Shown here: positions 10,817-25,060 of the stretch, piece by piece | How positions within the stretch are numbered: the first letter of the stretch is position 1 | Layout: each line of letters starts with the position of its first letter | Origin: Lineus longissimus | Lineage: Eukaryota; Nemertea; Pilidiophora; Heteronemertea; Lineidae | Assembly: GCF_910592395.1 (NCBI RefSeq) | Contig: NC_088320.1 | Span: forward strand, 1,242,001-1,306,000 | Length of the DNA stretch: 64,000 bases | Direction of reading: 5' to 3' | Translations under genes and position numbers: made by a program | Notes under the pieces: generated by a model | What the model saw: the letters and a program-made list of their open reading frames with translations, nothing else | Database searches by the model: none | Told to the model about the DNA's origin: nothing

Positions 10817-13800
10817 TTATGATACAGATTGAGAGCAGAACTATGGTCACAATGAAAATCTGCATTCTGCTCACCCTCTTCAACAGGATGCATTCAAAAA
10901 GTGTTGTCAATCATGTTTTAAATTCAAGTACTAATAGAATTTCAATCTCATTACACTAAGTCAAGTGAATTGCTTGTAATGTCTTGGCTCTTGCGACTAG
11001 TTTCTCCCCATTTCTCAATGATTCCCTCTCAAAGTGTTACATCGTGCCATTTCATTCACCTCAATGCTAATGCCATTGTGATGCTTCTCATTGTCAGTTG
11101 ATTCCACCATCTGACCGGCTGTCACTCAAAAGAGATAACACTGTGAAGAAGTGACAGCGACATCCTTCAAGAAGCAACTTCAAATGGATGCTTTCTTGTT
11201 TTGAGGAAAAAACATGAACAGAAGTGGTACCTTGAATAGTTAACTAGGGGATATTGGGTGTTGAGGATGTCTTTTCAGATAACAACATTTTATTTGACAC
11301 TTTTTGAAAATCGACTTGAGTCTTGAACAAAGGGATTAAGGTGTTGGCCTTTTTTGTCGTGATGGTGTCTACAAGATGTCTAAAAATGAAAGGCTACAGT
11401 CTTCTTATTTTTTTCAAATTGAGAGAGTCTATTTGGGAAAATCAAGTTATAACTCAGTTTGTTCATGGGAGTACACTTCTTGTCCATTAGGATTGACCAC
11501 TAAATGACCGAGGTCAATAATACAGTCATTCAGTAGTTGGCCTATCTTGTCATCTGTCAATCCTGGGTAGACTAAATCAGTCAAGTCTGGGACAGACATA
11601 CAACATGTATCACATTATCTATTTTGTTGACTATAGTATTATTATTCTTGGCGGTGCTCAGGGTAGTAGCTCTCTTCTTGGTCTTAGAGTGGCAAACACC
11701 TCTCTTTCCATATCTGAAGCCTCAACGATCACTCTGCTGGTGCGAGATCAACTACCAATATCAAATATATGTCTGATGTAGTTACTATAAAATGTAAACT
11801 TTATCATTTCCAAAACATTAGCATACTCATTTTATGTAATGGAACAAACCCAATTATATATTGTGCAAAACGTGTCAAATAAAATGAAACAAGATCGTGA
11901 AAGTTTTCGTAAAATCTTTGAAATTTGAGAAAAACACTTACCCTCCTCCGGAGTTCTTTGATCTTTCAATAAAATCTATGATCAGGCAACGGATTGTGAA
12001 ACTGGATATTTATTGTTCATTTGCCGATAGCATTTTGAGGTAATTCACATGAAATGTACATTTTGCGTTAGGTTAACCCCTCGGGTATAAATTTTGAGAA
12101 TTTTGCAAAATACAGGTTTATGAAATAATGATGGTGAGCCTACTAATTATATGTTCTGATGTATGATATTTGATATGTTTTTGCCAGTGGCTGTGTGAGG
12201 TTAAATGGCTTTCACGTGGTACTACCCCCTCTTATCCATTTCGACCAAATTTTTTAATTTGATGGATAAAAAAGGTCACGTGATAACTCTAGGAAGATGG
12301 TTTCTATTCAGATTCTGGTCTGACTTCTAACCTGTCCATCTAATCCTAACACTTAATGTTGTAATTTCTGTGATGCACTTTAGAGTTTTATTTTTTTCAA
12401 ATTCAGTTATGGTATAAATGAGCCCCATATATAAAACTTTGAAGTTGTAAATGTAGTGGTATTTTATATGAAATATACCATTTGATACATAATTCGAAAT
12501 GAATTCAAATTACACTGATTAAGTGAAACAGCAGTATACACACCCTTTAATTTCTCAAAATGAGTCAATCATAAACAAGTTGAAATTGAAAACCTCAGAA
12601 ATTAATCATTCCGCGGTGTCCAATTCTTTGAAGCATAAACTGAAAACCATATTGATCTAAAAAGTGGTGCATGTTGTGTGCAATTATGCATTGTTTCATC
12701 TTTATTTTGCCACACCCAGTTGAGTGTACATCTCGAAGCCCAGGGCATGGCGGCTGGCATGTGATCGCAATTATGATAGTCAATTTAAATGTACTCATAT
12801 GATGAATATAATTGTCAAAAAATTGGATCATAAAATCCTGCAGGTAAAAAAGTTTCATTTTGTTAGCTTTCATAGTTCAGAAGTCGATATGAAATGATTT
12901 ACAATATATAGTTTCGATTATTTTGAGACAGTCACTGCCCTATGGTCCTAAAGGACTTTGATTACACTACATGTGGTATTATAGGCATATTGTCTAAAAA
13001 ACGGGATAGTTGTTTAAGCAATGGGAGACAATTTTAGATATTGCTTGAAGCAGCCAATCTGTAGTGTTGCTTGAAAAATCATGTCAGATAAAATATTTTG
13101 TTTTTGCCAGACTTTGAGATTGCGACTTCTTTTTAGAAATCACTTGGTTGTTTAGAATAATTATGCCCTCGAACCATTGTACATATTATATGTGGTAACG
13201 ACAAAATCTAACTTATCAATTAACTATCACAGTTGGGGTATCTTTCCCATTAGAAATAATTTATAAAAATGACTTTATTCATTACCCAAGGCACTCAGTG
13301 ATGTATTGGAGATCAACTTTTTGGGTGGCTCAAATGTATTGTGAGCCTGGCACTGATATGTTTGAACCATGGGCTTGAAATTTGAAAGGTGCATGGGTGT
13401 CGAACTCACGCTCTTATCTGAGTTGAAAGGGCTGAACTAGTCTGCATCATGAGAGATCTCCTTTAAGTGTTAATAGAGTTTGCAGGTGGATATTGACCCA
13501 CCAGCTTTGATGGCTTTCAGTTTCAAATTGGAAGAACCCGCGGCGATATAGGCGCCAGATTGGTACTACAAGGGATATCAATGTAATGAAATTGTTATTT
13601 GGATCAATTTCAATATGTGTATCAATTTATTGAACAAAAGATTGAGCGTAATTGGTCTCATATGTTGATTTCAAACATATTGTGTGGGGGTCTCTGTTCA
13701 TGATTACAGGAATCTAGTAAATAGTGCACAGTGAAATGTATAATCCACTTGAGTATAAGTATAAGTTACCATTGCTGTCGAATTCAACTTCAGGACTATC

Positions 13801-16800
13801 TCAATCACGTGAATATCACTCAACACAGTCTCCTTATAACTAGGCGGTAAAATTAGAGGGGGAAATTGCTTCCCAGACATCACAAGCAAGTTTGTTTTTG
13901 ACCATGATGTTGGCTGAAAAAAAATCAAAGAAAGTGGCATTCCCAGAGAGCCTTAATGTCATATAAAAACTTGAGTTCAATGCAAATTAACGGAAAAACC
14001 TGTGTTATTTTTTCAAGATGTAATTTTGATAAAAACATGCTACAATTCAATTGCTTTGAACCAGTTTAAATTGTCAAGTGTAACATGATATTAAAAAGAA
14101 GAATCTAGACCAAGAAATTGCTTAATAATTGAAATATTATGTAAAATCATGCAAAATATGAACTATAGTGTGAAGACTTCAAAAGAACTTAATGTTGGAT
14201 TATACACTTGCTTCGATGTTATAATCTTTCAGTTTTTCCCAATTTCACAACAGGCCCTTTTTGGCCTTTTGCTTGCTCAGCATTAGTAAACCATTAAATC
14301 AGTACATTGATGTACACTACTATGCGAACTAGGGATCAGGGAGTCTAGTAAATAGACTGCAATAAAAAAATCAAGTTTGACGAGATTTGGCTGAATGCTT
14401 GAGGAGATGCAGGGATAAAAGTTCACCTGATTGAAAACTTGTGTACTTTGAACAGATTTGTCTTGAAGATTTAGTTTAAACTTCACAGATGTTGGAAGAG
14501 TTATTAAATCTGATGTTTAAGTTAGAAATTGGATTTTAATAATTCATAGAGCTGAGTTTCGAATTTGGTTTTCTTGTGCGAACTCGTTGTCAGATTTTGA
14601 ATTAACCTGAGACTGACCGACCTCTTGTGTTACTTACTGCTAGCAACAGCAAAGTTTAATTTGAACTGAAAAACCTTATTGCAAGTCTTATCTTCAACAT
14701 GAAGTAAGGCCTTCTTTTTCAAGTGAAATCCAGGTCTTCTTGCTGTATTGGCAAAGATATCTTGAAAGACAAATGTCAAACCAATAAAATCTTGTTCTTT
14801 TTATCAAACCGGTGGAGCATTATTCAACACATGATCATAGCCAGTCATTATCCTTAATCATATCGTTTAAACCCTTCTTTTTGCAACAAAGAGAAATCGG
14901 GTCAACTGTCGAGATTAGGCTGATATCCTTTGCCTTGGCCCTTATCCCAGTATTAAATCAGTTAGTTATTGTCAAGAGTAAAGTGCCTTTACCACATGCA
15001 GCTTTACCAATGGTTAGGGGTGATTTAGCTTTTTACTCGTGCCATTTTCAAAGTTAAGCCCTGCGGTAAATTAACTTTTTTCTTAGTTCTTTGGTCTCTT
15101 TGAAAGGTTCTTTGCCACAAGTCTTAACAACTTCAAGATGCTAGAGTGCAAGATTGAGGTTAAGAAAAAATGACCAAGTGCCATAGTGGTATCATCTGGA
15201 CAACATTGCAGCCATCTTGTAGCTTGTAACTACTATGCATGATATAACTACTACACAGTACACCACTAGAGTTATCCAATTCATTGCCTTTCTTGTCACA
15301 TTCATATGAACAACATTCAGCTTTAAAATATCACGACCCTCCCCACTGACAGCCTCCTACTCGATATAGTTGACCTGTTTGCCATACACTTGATATATCA
15401 TCGTTCACCATCCGTTACTCTCGTCCCAATCTTGCGCTTTTGTCCCCCCACTTGTGGATGATGGAGATGCTTGGCAAAGTGTCACTTTGCAGGAGAAAGC
15501 GAATGCATATCTAATGCCAGCTCTGAATAGCTGAGACAGGATTGAAAATGGGTGTTATTAAACGCGGCACAATTGTGAGAGTTGTTCAATAACTCTTGAT
15601 GAATGTGAGGAGTCGTCTTCGCTCAGAATTGGAGACATTGGTCTTAATGCAAGGTTTATCTTTCTGAATATGAAAAATGTTGTTCAGTGAATGATCATGG
15701 ATTCGAATCATCTTTGCTCTCTAAATTGTAAGGTACTGGAAATATCGGATTAAGTGTTAGGATCATGTTTTCTTTTTTTAATCATCAGGAAGGCACTAAG
15801 AGTGTTGTTACTTCCAGAGGTACAGTCAGACAGAGATTGATATTAGCAAGCAAAGATTATTTGCTTGCTGACCACTTGACCAGATGACTGAGGAGGTATT
15901 GGGAGAGAGAGATATCCTATCAATCAATGTGATATTGGTACTTCACACACTGAGGGATACGGGGAGGGGAATGATCAGCGGATAAGTCAGGGTTTTGCTT
16001 CAGTGAGATCCAGCTACAGATAGATTTAGTGAGATTTGGGCGAGTCTGGCACCAAGATAATTTTCATGCAGTTTTTCACTCTCTTTCAAGAGTTTTATAA
16101 CATTAGACAATTCCTCCCCCTATTCCGGCCTTTTACTTTCAACTGTGTCCAGAACCTGTTGTCCACCTGCCCCAATCAAGTCAAAAAGCCTATTTCATTT
16201 GATATTATCAATATTTGCTTCAAATAACCTATGTCATTTGATGTCATACTAAAGGTATCAAAAACATGCTAGTAAATTCGTACAGAAGGACCCTTCTTAC
16301 AATAAGTACCCGTTAAATGGTCATTAATTTTTACTTTGAGTGACAGCCACGAACTTGCCAAATCAAAACACACTTGTTGAAATCTCATTGGTTTTCTATT
16401 TAATCTGCTTGTGGTGTGAGGTGTGAGTAAACGGAAAGTATTCACGGTGCACCTGAGGAAATATTTTTATGACCGTTTCTTGGTCTTTTATGTTTCCTTT
16501 ACTAGGAACCTTAAGGAGTGTGAAAGACCATAACTGGGGTTTCTTATGAAGGAATCTTCCGAACCAGGCAAATGAATGATTTGAATTGCTGCTACGTGCT
16601 TCGTGCAATTGCTGCTATATGTGATAAAAGGATAAATATTCATATAAATCCATCACCGTTTATTTTTAATCAGAACATCCTGAATTAAAATGTATTGGAG
16701 CAAAGAGCACATTCCAACGCTTTCATCAAGTCTTGAATAATTAAACTTTCTACCGGAATAAAATAAGTAGTCGATATGACAAATCCAATGCAGCAGCGCA

Positions 16801-16950
16801 AAGAACATATTAAAGTTTTTTTGACAAGTCTGTAATAAAAGTTCATCACCACTGTCACCACAGTTCATCAAATATGAAAATATATATTTTTTTGATGAAG
16901 CAGTTTGATCGTTGAATTGGAATGTGTCTTTTTCAAGGATAGACTTTGAG

Positions 16951-16991
16951 GGGTAAGGTAAGAGTTAGGTTTAGGGTTAAGGTAGGGTTAG
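16951..16991 (+). repeat. Degenerate telomere-like (TTAGGG-type) patch
   Basis: The stretch contains GTTAGG, TTTAGGG, TTAAGG and TAGGGTTAG in close succession. It reads as a degenerate short interstitial TTAGGG-type array. It is about 40 bp and heavily diverged, so chance origin is possible. Confidence 0.4.
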
Positions 16992-19900
16992 ACATATATT
17001 AGTGTATATCATACATGCATTACCTCTTCGTGGAGAGAATATGGTTGATTAAGGAACTTGGTATCAATAGATTCCCCACTTGTTGTTGTTAGCCTTTGAA
17101 AATTGGTGACCTCTATGATATCATTTACCAGTGGCACGAGAACATTACTGATGATTTTATTCAACATTATAACGTTTAATAATACATATAAACGAGCAGT
17201 TTAAGACGTCATCTTTAATGGGCCCCTCGCCAAGAGTTGAGGCTCACTATAAAGACTTGTGACTTGGGCCTTGTATGTCTGTAAGGCAGGCCTTACAATG
17301 TCATTAGTAGTTGACCTTCTGTACTTAGTGTCTTGAGAGCTCATAGGCCGACTGGGTTCATAGCAATAACAAACTTACAAGGAAACCATAAAGCTTTACT
17401 CGGTGGCCATAGGCCAAGTTCTATGAAAGATTTAATTTGAATCATAGTTGCTCTGTATGGTAGAAAACTGTTATTTATTAAGATTTTAATTTATGTGTTG
17501 TTGAAATATGTACTATCAACGCGGCACACAAAAACCTGGACAACTACAAGATGGCTTCATTCTTAAGCTGGTCCAATTCCAGATTCAAAATTTACTATTT
17601 CGGGAACCTTTCACTGGGGCATGTCCGCTTTGAATTGAAGTTCATGCGTTTATTGACAAACATGGACCCCCTTAAAATCAAGCTAGGATATGCAGGGCCT
17701 ACTTGAGTTCCTGTGAGTAATCCCTAAAACTAACAGGGGGCTTCTCCTTCAAAGGCTTAGAAAACTACGGGGAGGGAGATTTAAGAGATTAGTCAACATT
17801 GGAGGATCTTAGGTCTGTGGTTTCCATGATTGATAAGGCCAAACGCGTGATTGAGAAAGTTTATTCTGTGGTATATTTAACAGTAAAATCCTTTACAGGT
17901 GTATCAAGTGTAATAGCCTTGAAGAACAGCCTTGTCTTAAACCCCCAGGTTTTAGCGTTGCTATCCCATATAGCAGTAAATAGGAGGAAGGACATAATAA
18001 AAAGTCTTTCCTCCCCTTGGATCTCGGCCACACAATAGCAACCTAACCAGTGCTTGGTTAATGAGCCTGTCTGGACAAGTATAACAGAACAATGACTATA
18101 GTTAATGGAAAGTCCAGTTAGCAGGGGGCCTACTGTCAACATCTGGCCATATATCCACCAATTTAAGTATTACTATTATTTCCTGGGCTGGATCTGATAA
18201 GACTTGATCTGACAATTCATTTATTGGAGTCAAAGAGCTAATTTTCTGCCTTAACACAGGAGATTGCAGTCTGTTGGGGGTCTGCGGTCAGATCGTCACT
18301 AATTCTTCATTGTGTGATGTTATTGAGCCTGACATATACTGGTAGTTTCAGACGATAACCATTTTGGCCCATGGGTCGAAAAAACTTCTGGTCACGGACC
18401 AAGCATGAATCTTTCAATTTGGCTGCTAGTTTGCATCTTTCTACATAAACAAATCTTTGGAAAGTGCCCTTAAGTGATGACCATGCATTTCCATCTTGAC
18501 ACTGAAGGTTTTGACATTGCTACAGCTTCCCGTTCAGAAGTTCGGAATAATATATTATGAGGGACTTTTGCCAAAAGTTGGTATTCAAAGCTAACGTAAG
18601 GTCACTAGGCTGAAAAACACCTTATTGAAGGATGTATTTGAAAGCAGTGACCATTGGGGTCATGCCAGGTCCTTTCACAAAGCCTGCTGGCCTGTTGTTT
18701 TGCCAAGACAGTAGACCTAACAGTAAAATCAGCACATCCTGCTTGGGGCTGACTTTACTACTTACATTTCCATGCTTGGCTCACCTGGCATAATATTTTC
18801 ATTAGAAATTAATTCCTTCTGACACTGTGTCAAGATTTAAAGCCAGTGAAAGCCAATGACGTTTGTGTGTAGGGCCTTTATACATTTGTTATCATGAATA
18901 TCTCTTGAGCTAGCTGACCACAATGTTTTTGAACAGGTTTCTTCAGATCTTGAGATAGCTCAGAATTTGAGGATACATGTTTCCACGGGGATGTGACTAT
19001 CATCAAGACTGATGTATTCTGCAAAAGTTGTTTTCGGCGTAATGGACCAGAGCATTTTTATGATGAGACGAAGACATTTGTAATGTTTGTTCAAACATCT
19101 CTTTAATAGGGTTTCAGTCTTCCATTGTAACACTTGAGGAACATCTCAAAGTGACAGTAGGAGTGATTAACTGATGACAGGAGACAACATCTCCTCCAGG
19201 CAAAGAAGAAGAGAAGGGTCAAGCAGGCAATATTTTGGTAGAAGGTTGCATTGTACTCTGTTATAAAGGCAGATAAATTCAGCAGAAATGACCGCTTGTA
19301 AAGATCAGTCTAAAAAGGGTTGTGATAAGGGATAGATTTATGTGTTTCTTTGATGGCAAGAGATGACATCCCCTGAGGCATATCTAGAAATGAAGGAAAG
19401 TGTTCTTTTTAAAGAGTCATGATTGAAAAATCGCTCCTTTCAGTAGTAGAGTCTTTACATTCTAAATTGTTGAAAACGTGTCTCCCGCATTTTGGTTTCG
19501 ATGGTATCATCTAATAGGCAGGCAGTCCTTCATCACTATTTCTGGTATTAATCTGGCGATATAGATGAAACTTTCAACTTGATTGCCGAAAACCATTGCA
19601 CTAATCAACATTCGTAGAAATCGTGACTGCTTGCTGGCCCACTCAATAACGGTTCAACTTATTTTGACGCCAGCTTACGTGTCTCTGATCATTGCTTACG
19701 CCACTAGATCATTGATAGCCTTAATAACTTCATACAACACCACAGCCGATAACCCAGCGTGATACTTGTCCCTGTAGTTTAACGATCCCTCCCTAGATGG
19801 CTCGATATATCTTAGCACGGTGCACTGTTTACCTTAGAATCAGTTCACAATGTGCTCTCAATGTTGGCACTACTGTAAAGCTCTCTCTGGACTACTGAAC

Positions 19901-21896
19901 AGTAACCATTACTCTACATAGGACTATAAGGAACTTTCTGAGTCCATTTAATATATTTCTTGTTGAAACCTTAGTGAGAATTTGCAAACGATTTAGAAAC
20001 TTGCATGAATTTGCCCATGGATTTTGCTTGCAGTGTCATGCTTAAATTAGATATCTGTAGATGGCACACATGATTATGCATAAAGATAGGATGGATTATT
20101 GACTGTCTGTTGGATTAAGGATTAGCAGGCTGAGGAAAGGTAAGAATTAACAGATGGACTGTTTTCATTAGATTATCAGTTTGTTCTAGGATATGAGTTA
20201 TTCTGTGACAATTTGTCATTAAGTTTATAAAATACATATCAAGTCAATAAGTTAAGTTGTCTCTTTAAACTTCAAAAGAGGCCTAGCTATTGGATATCTG
20301 ATGAAGGGACTTGGGAGAGTAATGATAGGGAAATTCTGGGATTCTGATTCGACAGTTTACTACAGGTCAGGATCCCGTTATTAAACTTCCTTGAAGAGAC
20401 ACCATTAGGATGTCTAACTCGTATTTTGGAGATAGTAGCACAGATCTTTCTTGAATTTGAGTACCGAGTTGAATATTGTGCCCTCTGGCACTGTCATGAA
20501 ATGCCAATTGAGGAAATGCAGCCATGCTTTAATAGTGTTTTTCGCCTTAATACCTTGATGTTGTTTGGCTGCTATCTAAATAGACTGGTAGTTGGGAGTC
20601 TTTTTTATGATCTTATAGTACCCTGGATGGTCTATCCGTTCATTGGATATTAAAACATACTCCCAAAAACTTTATGTGTCAAGGTGCCCTAAAGCTAAAT
20701 AATTGGGTAAAATAATTTCTTATATATCAAATGGAATACCAACCATGCAAAATGAAGTTCTCGTTGAGTTATGTGTGACTTGCAAAAGTGGTATTTTTTA
20801 CTACGATTTAACGTAATAGGAACATTTGCAGAGACCCTCCACACCAGTTGATGTGGCACTTAACATTGTCATGACTGGCGTCTACAGATCTCACAACGTT
20901 ATTCTTATGTAGTTGACCAATCTTGACACATATTTCAATTGAGCCCAGAATCAATTGAAATTGTATCGAACAAGAATAAGTGACTTGAACTGTTGGCACT
21001 GTGCTGTGTTCTTCCATTCTTGGCAACTGTTCTGAAACTCTTTCCAATGGCAGAACAGATGTTTTCAGTGAAGATTTGGTATTTTTAGGACTTGAAAACT
21101 TTTGAACAGAAAAATAAAAGCATTTGATGACTTTTTTGAATTTCATGGAAACTCATAGGGCCTACCAAAAGTGTTTTCAACAGGGTTCCTAATAAAGCCA
21201 TCTCACACAAGAAAGTAGATAATTAAAATTTCAATCTTCACGACATATTCTTCATTGACGCCATACTCCAGCTGGAGGTTTGTCGATTAAGAACCAGAAC
21301 CAGAAAAGCTTTGATTTCTTCGGAGTCCCAAAGTATTGTGTCCAACCTTGGCCAGTAATGTGCACCTACACGTACCCCAATGTGTGTATTACAAAGTAAA
21401 TAGTCTTCTGTTTGATATGATATAGTAAAGATAAGTATGAGTGACAGAAAAAAGTGGCCTTTCACCTTTTCGTAGTAACTACCACTACAAGAAGCAAATA
21501 CTCTCCTATTATGTTGAGATATAAGACCCAGATCTTTTAACCATTTGTCTGGATTGGGAAGTCTTGTAAATAAGCAGATAAAAGTGATACAGTGATATAA
21601 TATTAAAATCAGGATATAGAAATTAGTGATAGACCTACTTGGTTGAATTTCTTTATGGTTGGGGCCTTGGTGAGGTGCCAGTCAGGCAGAAATGATAAAC
21701 AAGACCACACGACATGACAATTTTTTTAAAGGAATCCGGTCTATATTGCCAATTAAGACGAAGTTGTTGTTGTGTTACCTTAAAAAAGAGGGCCAAGCAT
21801 GGGACATCTTTCTAACCTTTGTTTGCATCTAAAGCAAGTAGAGTTCAGTGGGAAAGGTGCAGAGAGATTTTTAGATATATTGTAAAGGTCTTTCGC

Positions 21897-21928
21897 AGCT
21901 ACAGAAGTAACTAGCTACAGAGGTAACT
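21897..21928. repeat. Tandem duplication, 16 bp x 2
   Basis: Units AGCTACAGAAGTAACT (21897-21912) and AGCTACAGAGGTAACT (21913-21928) differ at one base. Confidence 0.95.
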
Positions 21929-24120
21929 ATCTGCAAAGTAAGAAAACATTTTCTTGGCAAACCACGTTCGGCATTTCTACATATAAGTGACCCTTTTAGC
22001 CTAAAAGGATATTGGAAAAATGTTTACTATTTGGGTTAGTCAAATATACATTTCTAGGTAAAATCATTGAACACCATTTTTGAACTGTCATAAATCATTT
22101 CAAGAGTTGATTTAGGAGAGGTTGAAAGTTGATAAAATGATAAAATGATTAGGTAAATATTGCAAGTGTGGCATTGCAAAAAACTCCTCTGAATGTTTTA
22201 CGCGTGAGCAATAATTGATTTCTAATTTAGATATGGCCACCCAGCTGGTAACCATCGGCACAAAAATTCCAGTCCTTAAACGGTTTATCTGATACATAAG
22301 GTTAATGAAACATGATATGTTAAACCAGCTAAATTCCTTGACAGACAAACAAATATAATCATAACCTGATCGATAAACTTGAAATTTACGACAGAAGTTT
22401 GAAATGGAAACTCATCCCTTGACATCCAGGAACAAAATGAATGACAAAATTATCCTCATCTTCGCATGTTCTATCACACTTCTCACTGTCACTGTTTGAC
22501 AGGGCTGTGAATAGTGGCTCAACCTGCGGCAATAGTGATTGATAGGAACAGTTCATACTTTGTATCAGGTCCTGCTTCAGTGATAGATTAGTATTCGCTG
22601 TTGTTGAATTAAGATGGTTTTGATGAGGTTACGAGTTGATATAAGCTGAGATGAGTGCTCTTAAGTAGAGTTGGAACATGTTGCGCACTGAGGTGTGTGC
22701 GAATCTTTTGTTTTGTGTTTGTTGCAAATATTATTTTAAGATTTCCTCATCCTTCATTTTCCGTGAATCGATGAATTTCAGTGATAGCTCTATTGTATTG
22801 ACACTAATGAAAGTTGTAAAAGGGACTGGCAGAAATACAGTGAAATATAAATGGGATGACGTGGAGTGCTTCATCCAGCCCATAAAAGAGCACTCCAATT
22901 GCTGACATATTGTACATAAAAGGACATTTCAAGTAATTAATTTTACTTCTTAATGTTATTTATGAAGGTTTTCACAATACTTTTGGAGGCTACCAATGAA
23001 GTAAACCGTAAAGGGTGAAAAATACGTAGTGGGTCACAGGAGTGTTTGGCCTGATTTGCATTTCCTTTCAAAGTCTTTGTTGTGGTTTTTTGTGTTCGTA
23101 TTCAAATCAAAATGAAAAACACTCACTCATTGATACAAAACTAATTGGGTAATTACCCCTAGTCTAAAACTAACTTTGGCAGTAGTTGACATATCGAAGG
23201 TATTTAAAATTGTAAGATGTTAACGCTTTTTCATCTTGGACAGTTCTGTATTGGCTTCAAATTGTAGAGGAGTGCTGCATACTTCCTTTGGCCTCTATTG
23301 CAACCTTTAGTAATGTGGTACAAATCCTTTCTTAGCCTCCTTGATGCAGGACAGCCTTTGGCTATATAGGACAACTTAGGATGGCCTACCTCATCATCAT
23401 CACTGCATCTCTGGTCCGTTACCTCTCCTTCAGCTGACAATAACTACTGTTGCAAGCAATATGTTCTTGGGGGTCCATTTAGAAATATGATACTGTATAC
23501 AATATCAGTATTTTTGATCTGACATAAATGGCTGAAGGGCCCACTTATCATCTATTGAGTAAGGAAACAGGAGTAGGTTGGGTCTTTTGTTGGAGGCACC
23601 TGAGGTACCCTTCATGTGGCGCTTCAGCAGTCTCTTCTCCAGAGCATTCAGCTGCATTGGGTACTTCTGTCATGGAAACCGGATATCATGTCGGCTCTCC
23701 CTAGTACAAGGAGAAGTTAATGTTGGACAAAGAAATGTAAGATTTTGATGAAAAATGTAAGATGCACTCTCTTCTAAAGTGCGAGTTCACAAAGTAATCA
23801 GTTTATGCGATGAGTATTTGTGCAGATTTTGAATTATTTACTGGCTTAAGAGTGACAGGGAGTTTTAATCTTATCAAAGGCAGATATTTTACGATTAGGC
23901 TATTTGCAATGGGAGTTACTTTAACGGCAGCAAGTTGATAAAAAATTCCGTTCTTCGATTCAGTTGCCCTTCAAAGTTGGAAATTGGTATGATTTCAGAA
24001 TATGTAACAGGAGATTGTTACCACTGGGACGTCTTCCTATCAAAAAGAAGCACTCAGCGTATTCTTAAAGATAATAATTCAATCATGGACAGGATGCACA
24101 AGTAATGAATTTAGAGTAGT

Positions 24121-24240
24121 TTAGACAAGTCCCCTGGACGCTCTCGTGTAAAAAAAAAAAATTCCTCGAGCAGGTTCGAACTCGGAACCCTCGTTACTTG
24201 ATCCTTGCCAACTTACTCACTATGCCATGGAGCCGCTGTT
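24121..24240 (-). mobile_element. tRNA-derived SINE copy 1
   Basis: On the minus strand the order is an A-box-like TGGCATAGTGAGTAAG, then GAGTTCGAACC, which matches the RNA polymerase III B-box core GTTCRANNC. A T-run (11 T on this strand) and a conserved ACACGAGAGCGTC tail follow. A second copy at 56814-56960 on the opposite strand shares the whole layout at roughly 85% identity by eye. A functional tRNA is unlikely, because no full cloverleaf can be drawn around the B box. Members of this class are transcribed by Pol III and moved by a partner LINE; this copy looks old. Confidence 0.8.
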
Positions 24241-24588
24241 ATAGATATACATATTTTTCAGTTTTTCATTTCACTAACAAGCTTGAAAGAAAGTGCCATC
24301 TGCACCATTTTCAGTTTCAAAGTGGCCTTTTAAATCTTCCCTTTAACAATATTTTTTAAAGTGAATTCATAAGAAACATAACCAGGAGATGTACATGACA
24401 CCCTGTGATGACTATAGGAGCACGCAACTATTTTTTGTGTTTTAATGATGCAAAACAATTTCCCGCTTTGCTGGTATTAAAACCATGCGTGTATTGAGGA
24501 ACTGTCTGGTCAAGTGGCATTTGACAGGTTGGAATAGATAGTACGCCTGTGCTCTGTTGGTGAATACGGTAGCGCCACTGCGGCCTGC
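24241..24588. other. Spacer between SINE copy 1 and its arm repeat
   Basis: At the second locus (56.7-56.9 kb) the arm repeat directly abuts the SINE. Here about 350 bp lies between them, so this segment is either an insertion or an internal part of the element lost at the other locus. I recognise nothing else in it. Confidence 0.4.
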
Positions 24589-24690
24589 TGGTAGTCTATC
24601 ATGTCTCAAGGCGTTTGAAACATAGCGGTCGGGCGTTTGTGTTTTCTAACTTGGCTGTTAAGGTTATTATGCATGCATGGCTGCTTTAAC
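24589..24690 (+). repeat. Arm repeat, copy 1
   Basis: This is a member of a four-copy dispersed family (others at 33031, 56692 and 56969). Shared blocks, in order, are GTCTATCATGT, GTTTGAAACAT, TCGGGCGTTTGTGTTTTC, TGGC(C/T)GTTA and TATGCATGCATG. This copy lacks about 25 bp in the middle relative to the 33031 copy. It lies in the same relative orientation to SINE copy 1 as the 56692 arm does to SINE copy 2, so both belong to one composite element. No coding potential is seen. Confidence 0.75.
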
Positions 24691-24860
24691 GTTCTGAGAC
24701 CTTTAGGACATCGTTTGAGGCACAATATACTTCTTTTGATATCCTACTGTAAACGAAGTGACGCCACCAATTATATTCAATATTCCAATAATCAATTTAA
24801 GGTGACCCTAAGGAAAGTATCCACATATGTCATGTACACAGTTTCAATCTAAAAGAATAA

Positions 24861-25060
24861 ACAGGAACCTCGCTTGGCAGACACCTCTGCCGCAGGCGGA
24901 CAACCTCTCTTATAAGATATGGCCGTCCCAGAGTGGTCATTTACATTTTTACGTATTACAGTAGAACCTCTCTATGAAGGACAACCTTGGGACTGACGTG
25001 TATTGTCTGTATGAGGAAGGTATCCTGATATCAGAGGTCAAATTGAATAGAAACTACATC
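24861..25060 (+). mobile_element. Pogo/Tigger-like DNA transposon or MITE remnant
   Basis: The sequence contains CAGTAGAACCTCTCTATGAA (24959 onward), followed by GGACAACC, CTTGGGACTGA, TGTCTGTATGAGG and TCAGAGGTCAAATTGAA. Before it lies a related series of CCTCT...GGACA blocks (24864-24916). CAGTAGAACCTCT with repeated CCTCT/GGACA words is, from my knowledge, typical of terminal regions of pogo-like (Tc1/mariner superfamily) elements and their MITEs in invertebrates. I see no transposase here and did not find the opposite terminus. Confidence 0.5.

Larger units (their letters stand above)
9940..24120. other. Unassigned non-coding DNA
   Basis: No gene is supported across this 14 kb. Notable small items are listed separately: a POU-like palindrome (10598-10611), a C13 run (10804-10816), a telomere-like patch (16951-16991) and a 16-bp tandem repeat (21897-21928). 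A minus-strand donor match (GTAAGT, rc 11936-11944) follows about 20 open codons, but its acceptor side lacks a pyrimidine tract. Confidence 0.5.

Noticed and set aside
11936-12005. Minus-strand segment of about 20 codons ending at GGAGG|GTAAGT
   Set aside because: The donor is good, but the only acceptor (ATATCCAG) lacks a pyrimidine tract and an upstream stop is close. It may instead be part of a dispersed repeat.
24121-24240. SINE copy 1 as a functional tRNA gene
   Set aside because: The A and B boxes are tRNA-like, but the sequence around the B box does not form a T-stem, and a related copy with the same non-tRNA tail exists at 56.8 kb.
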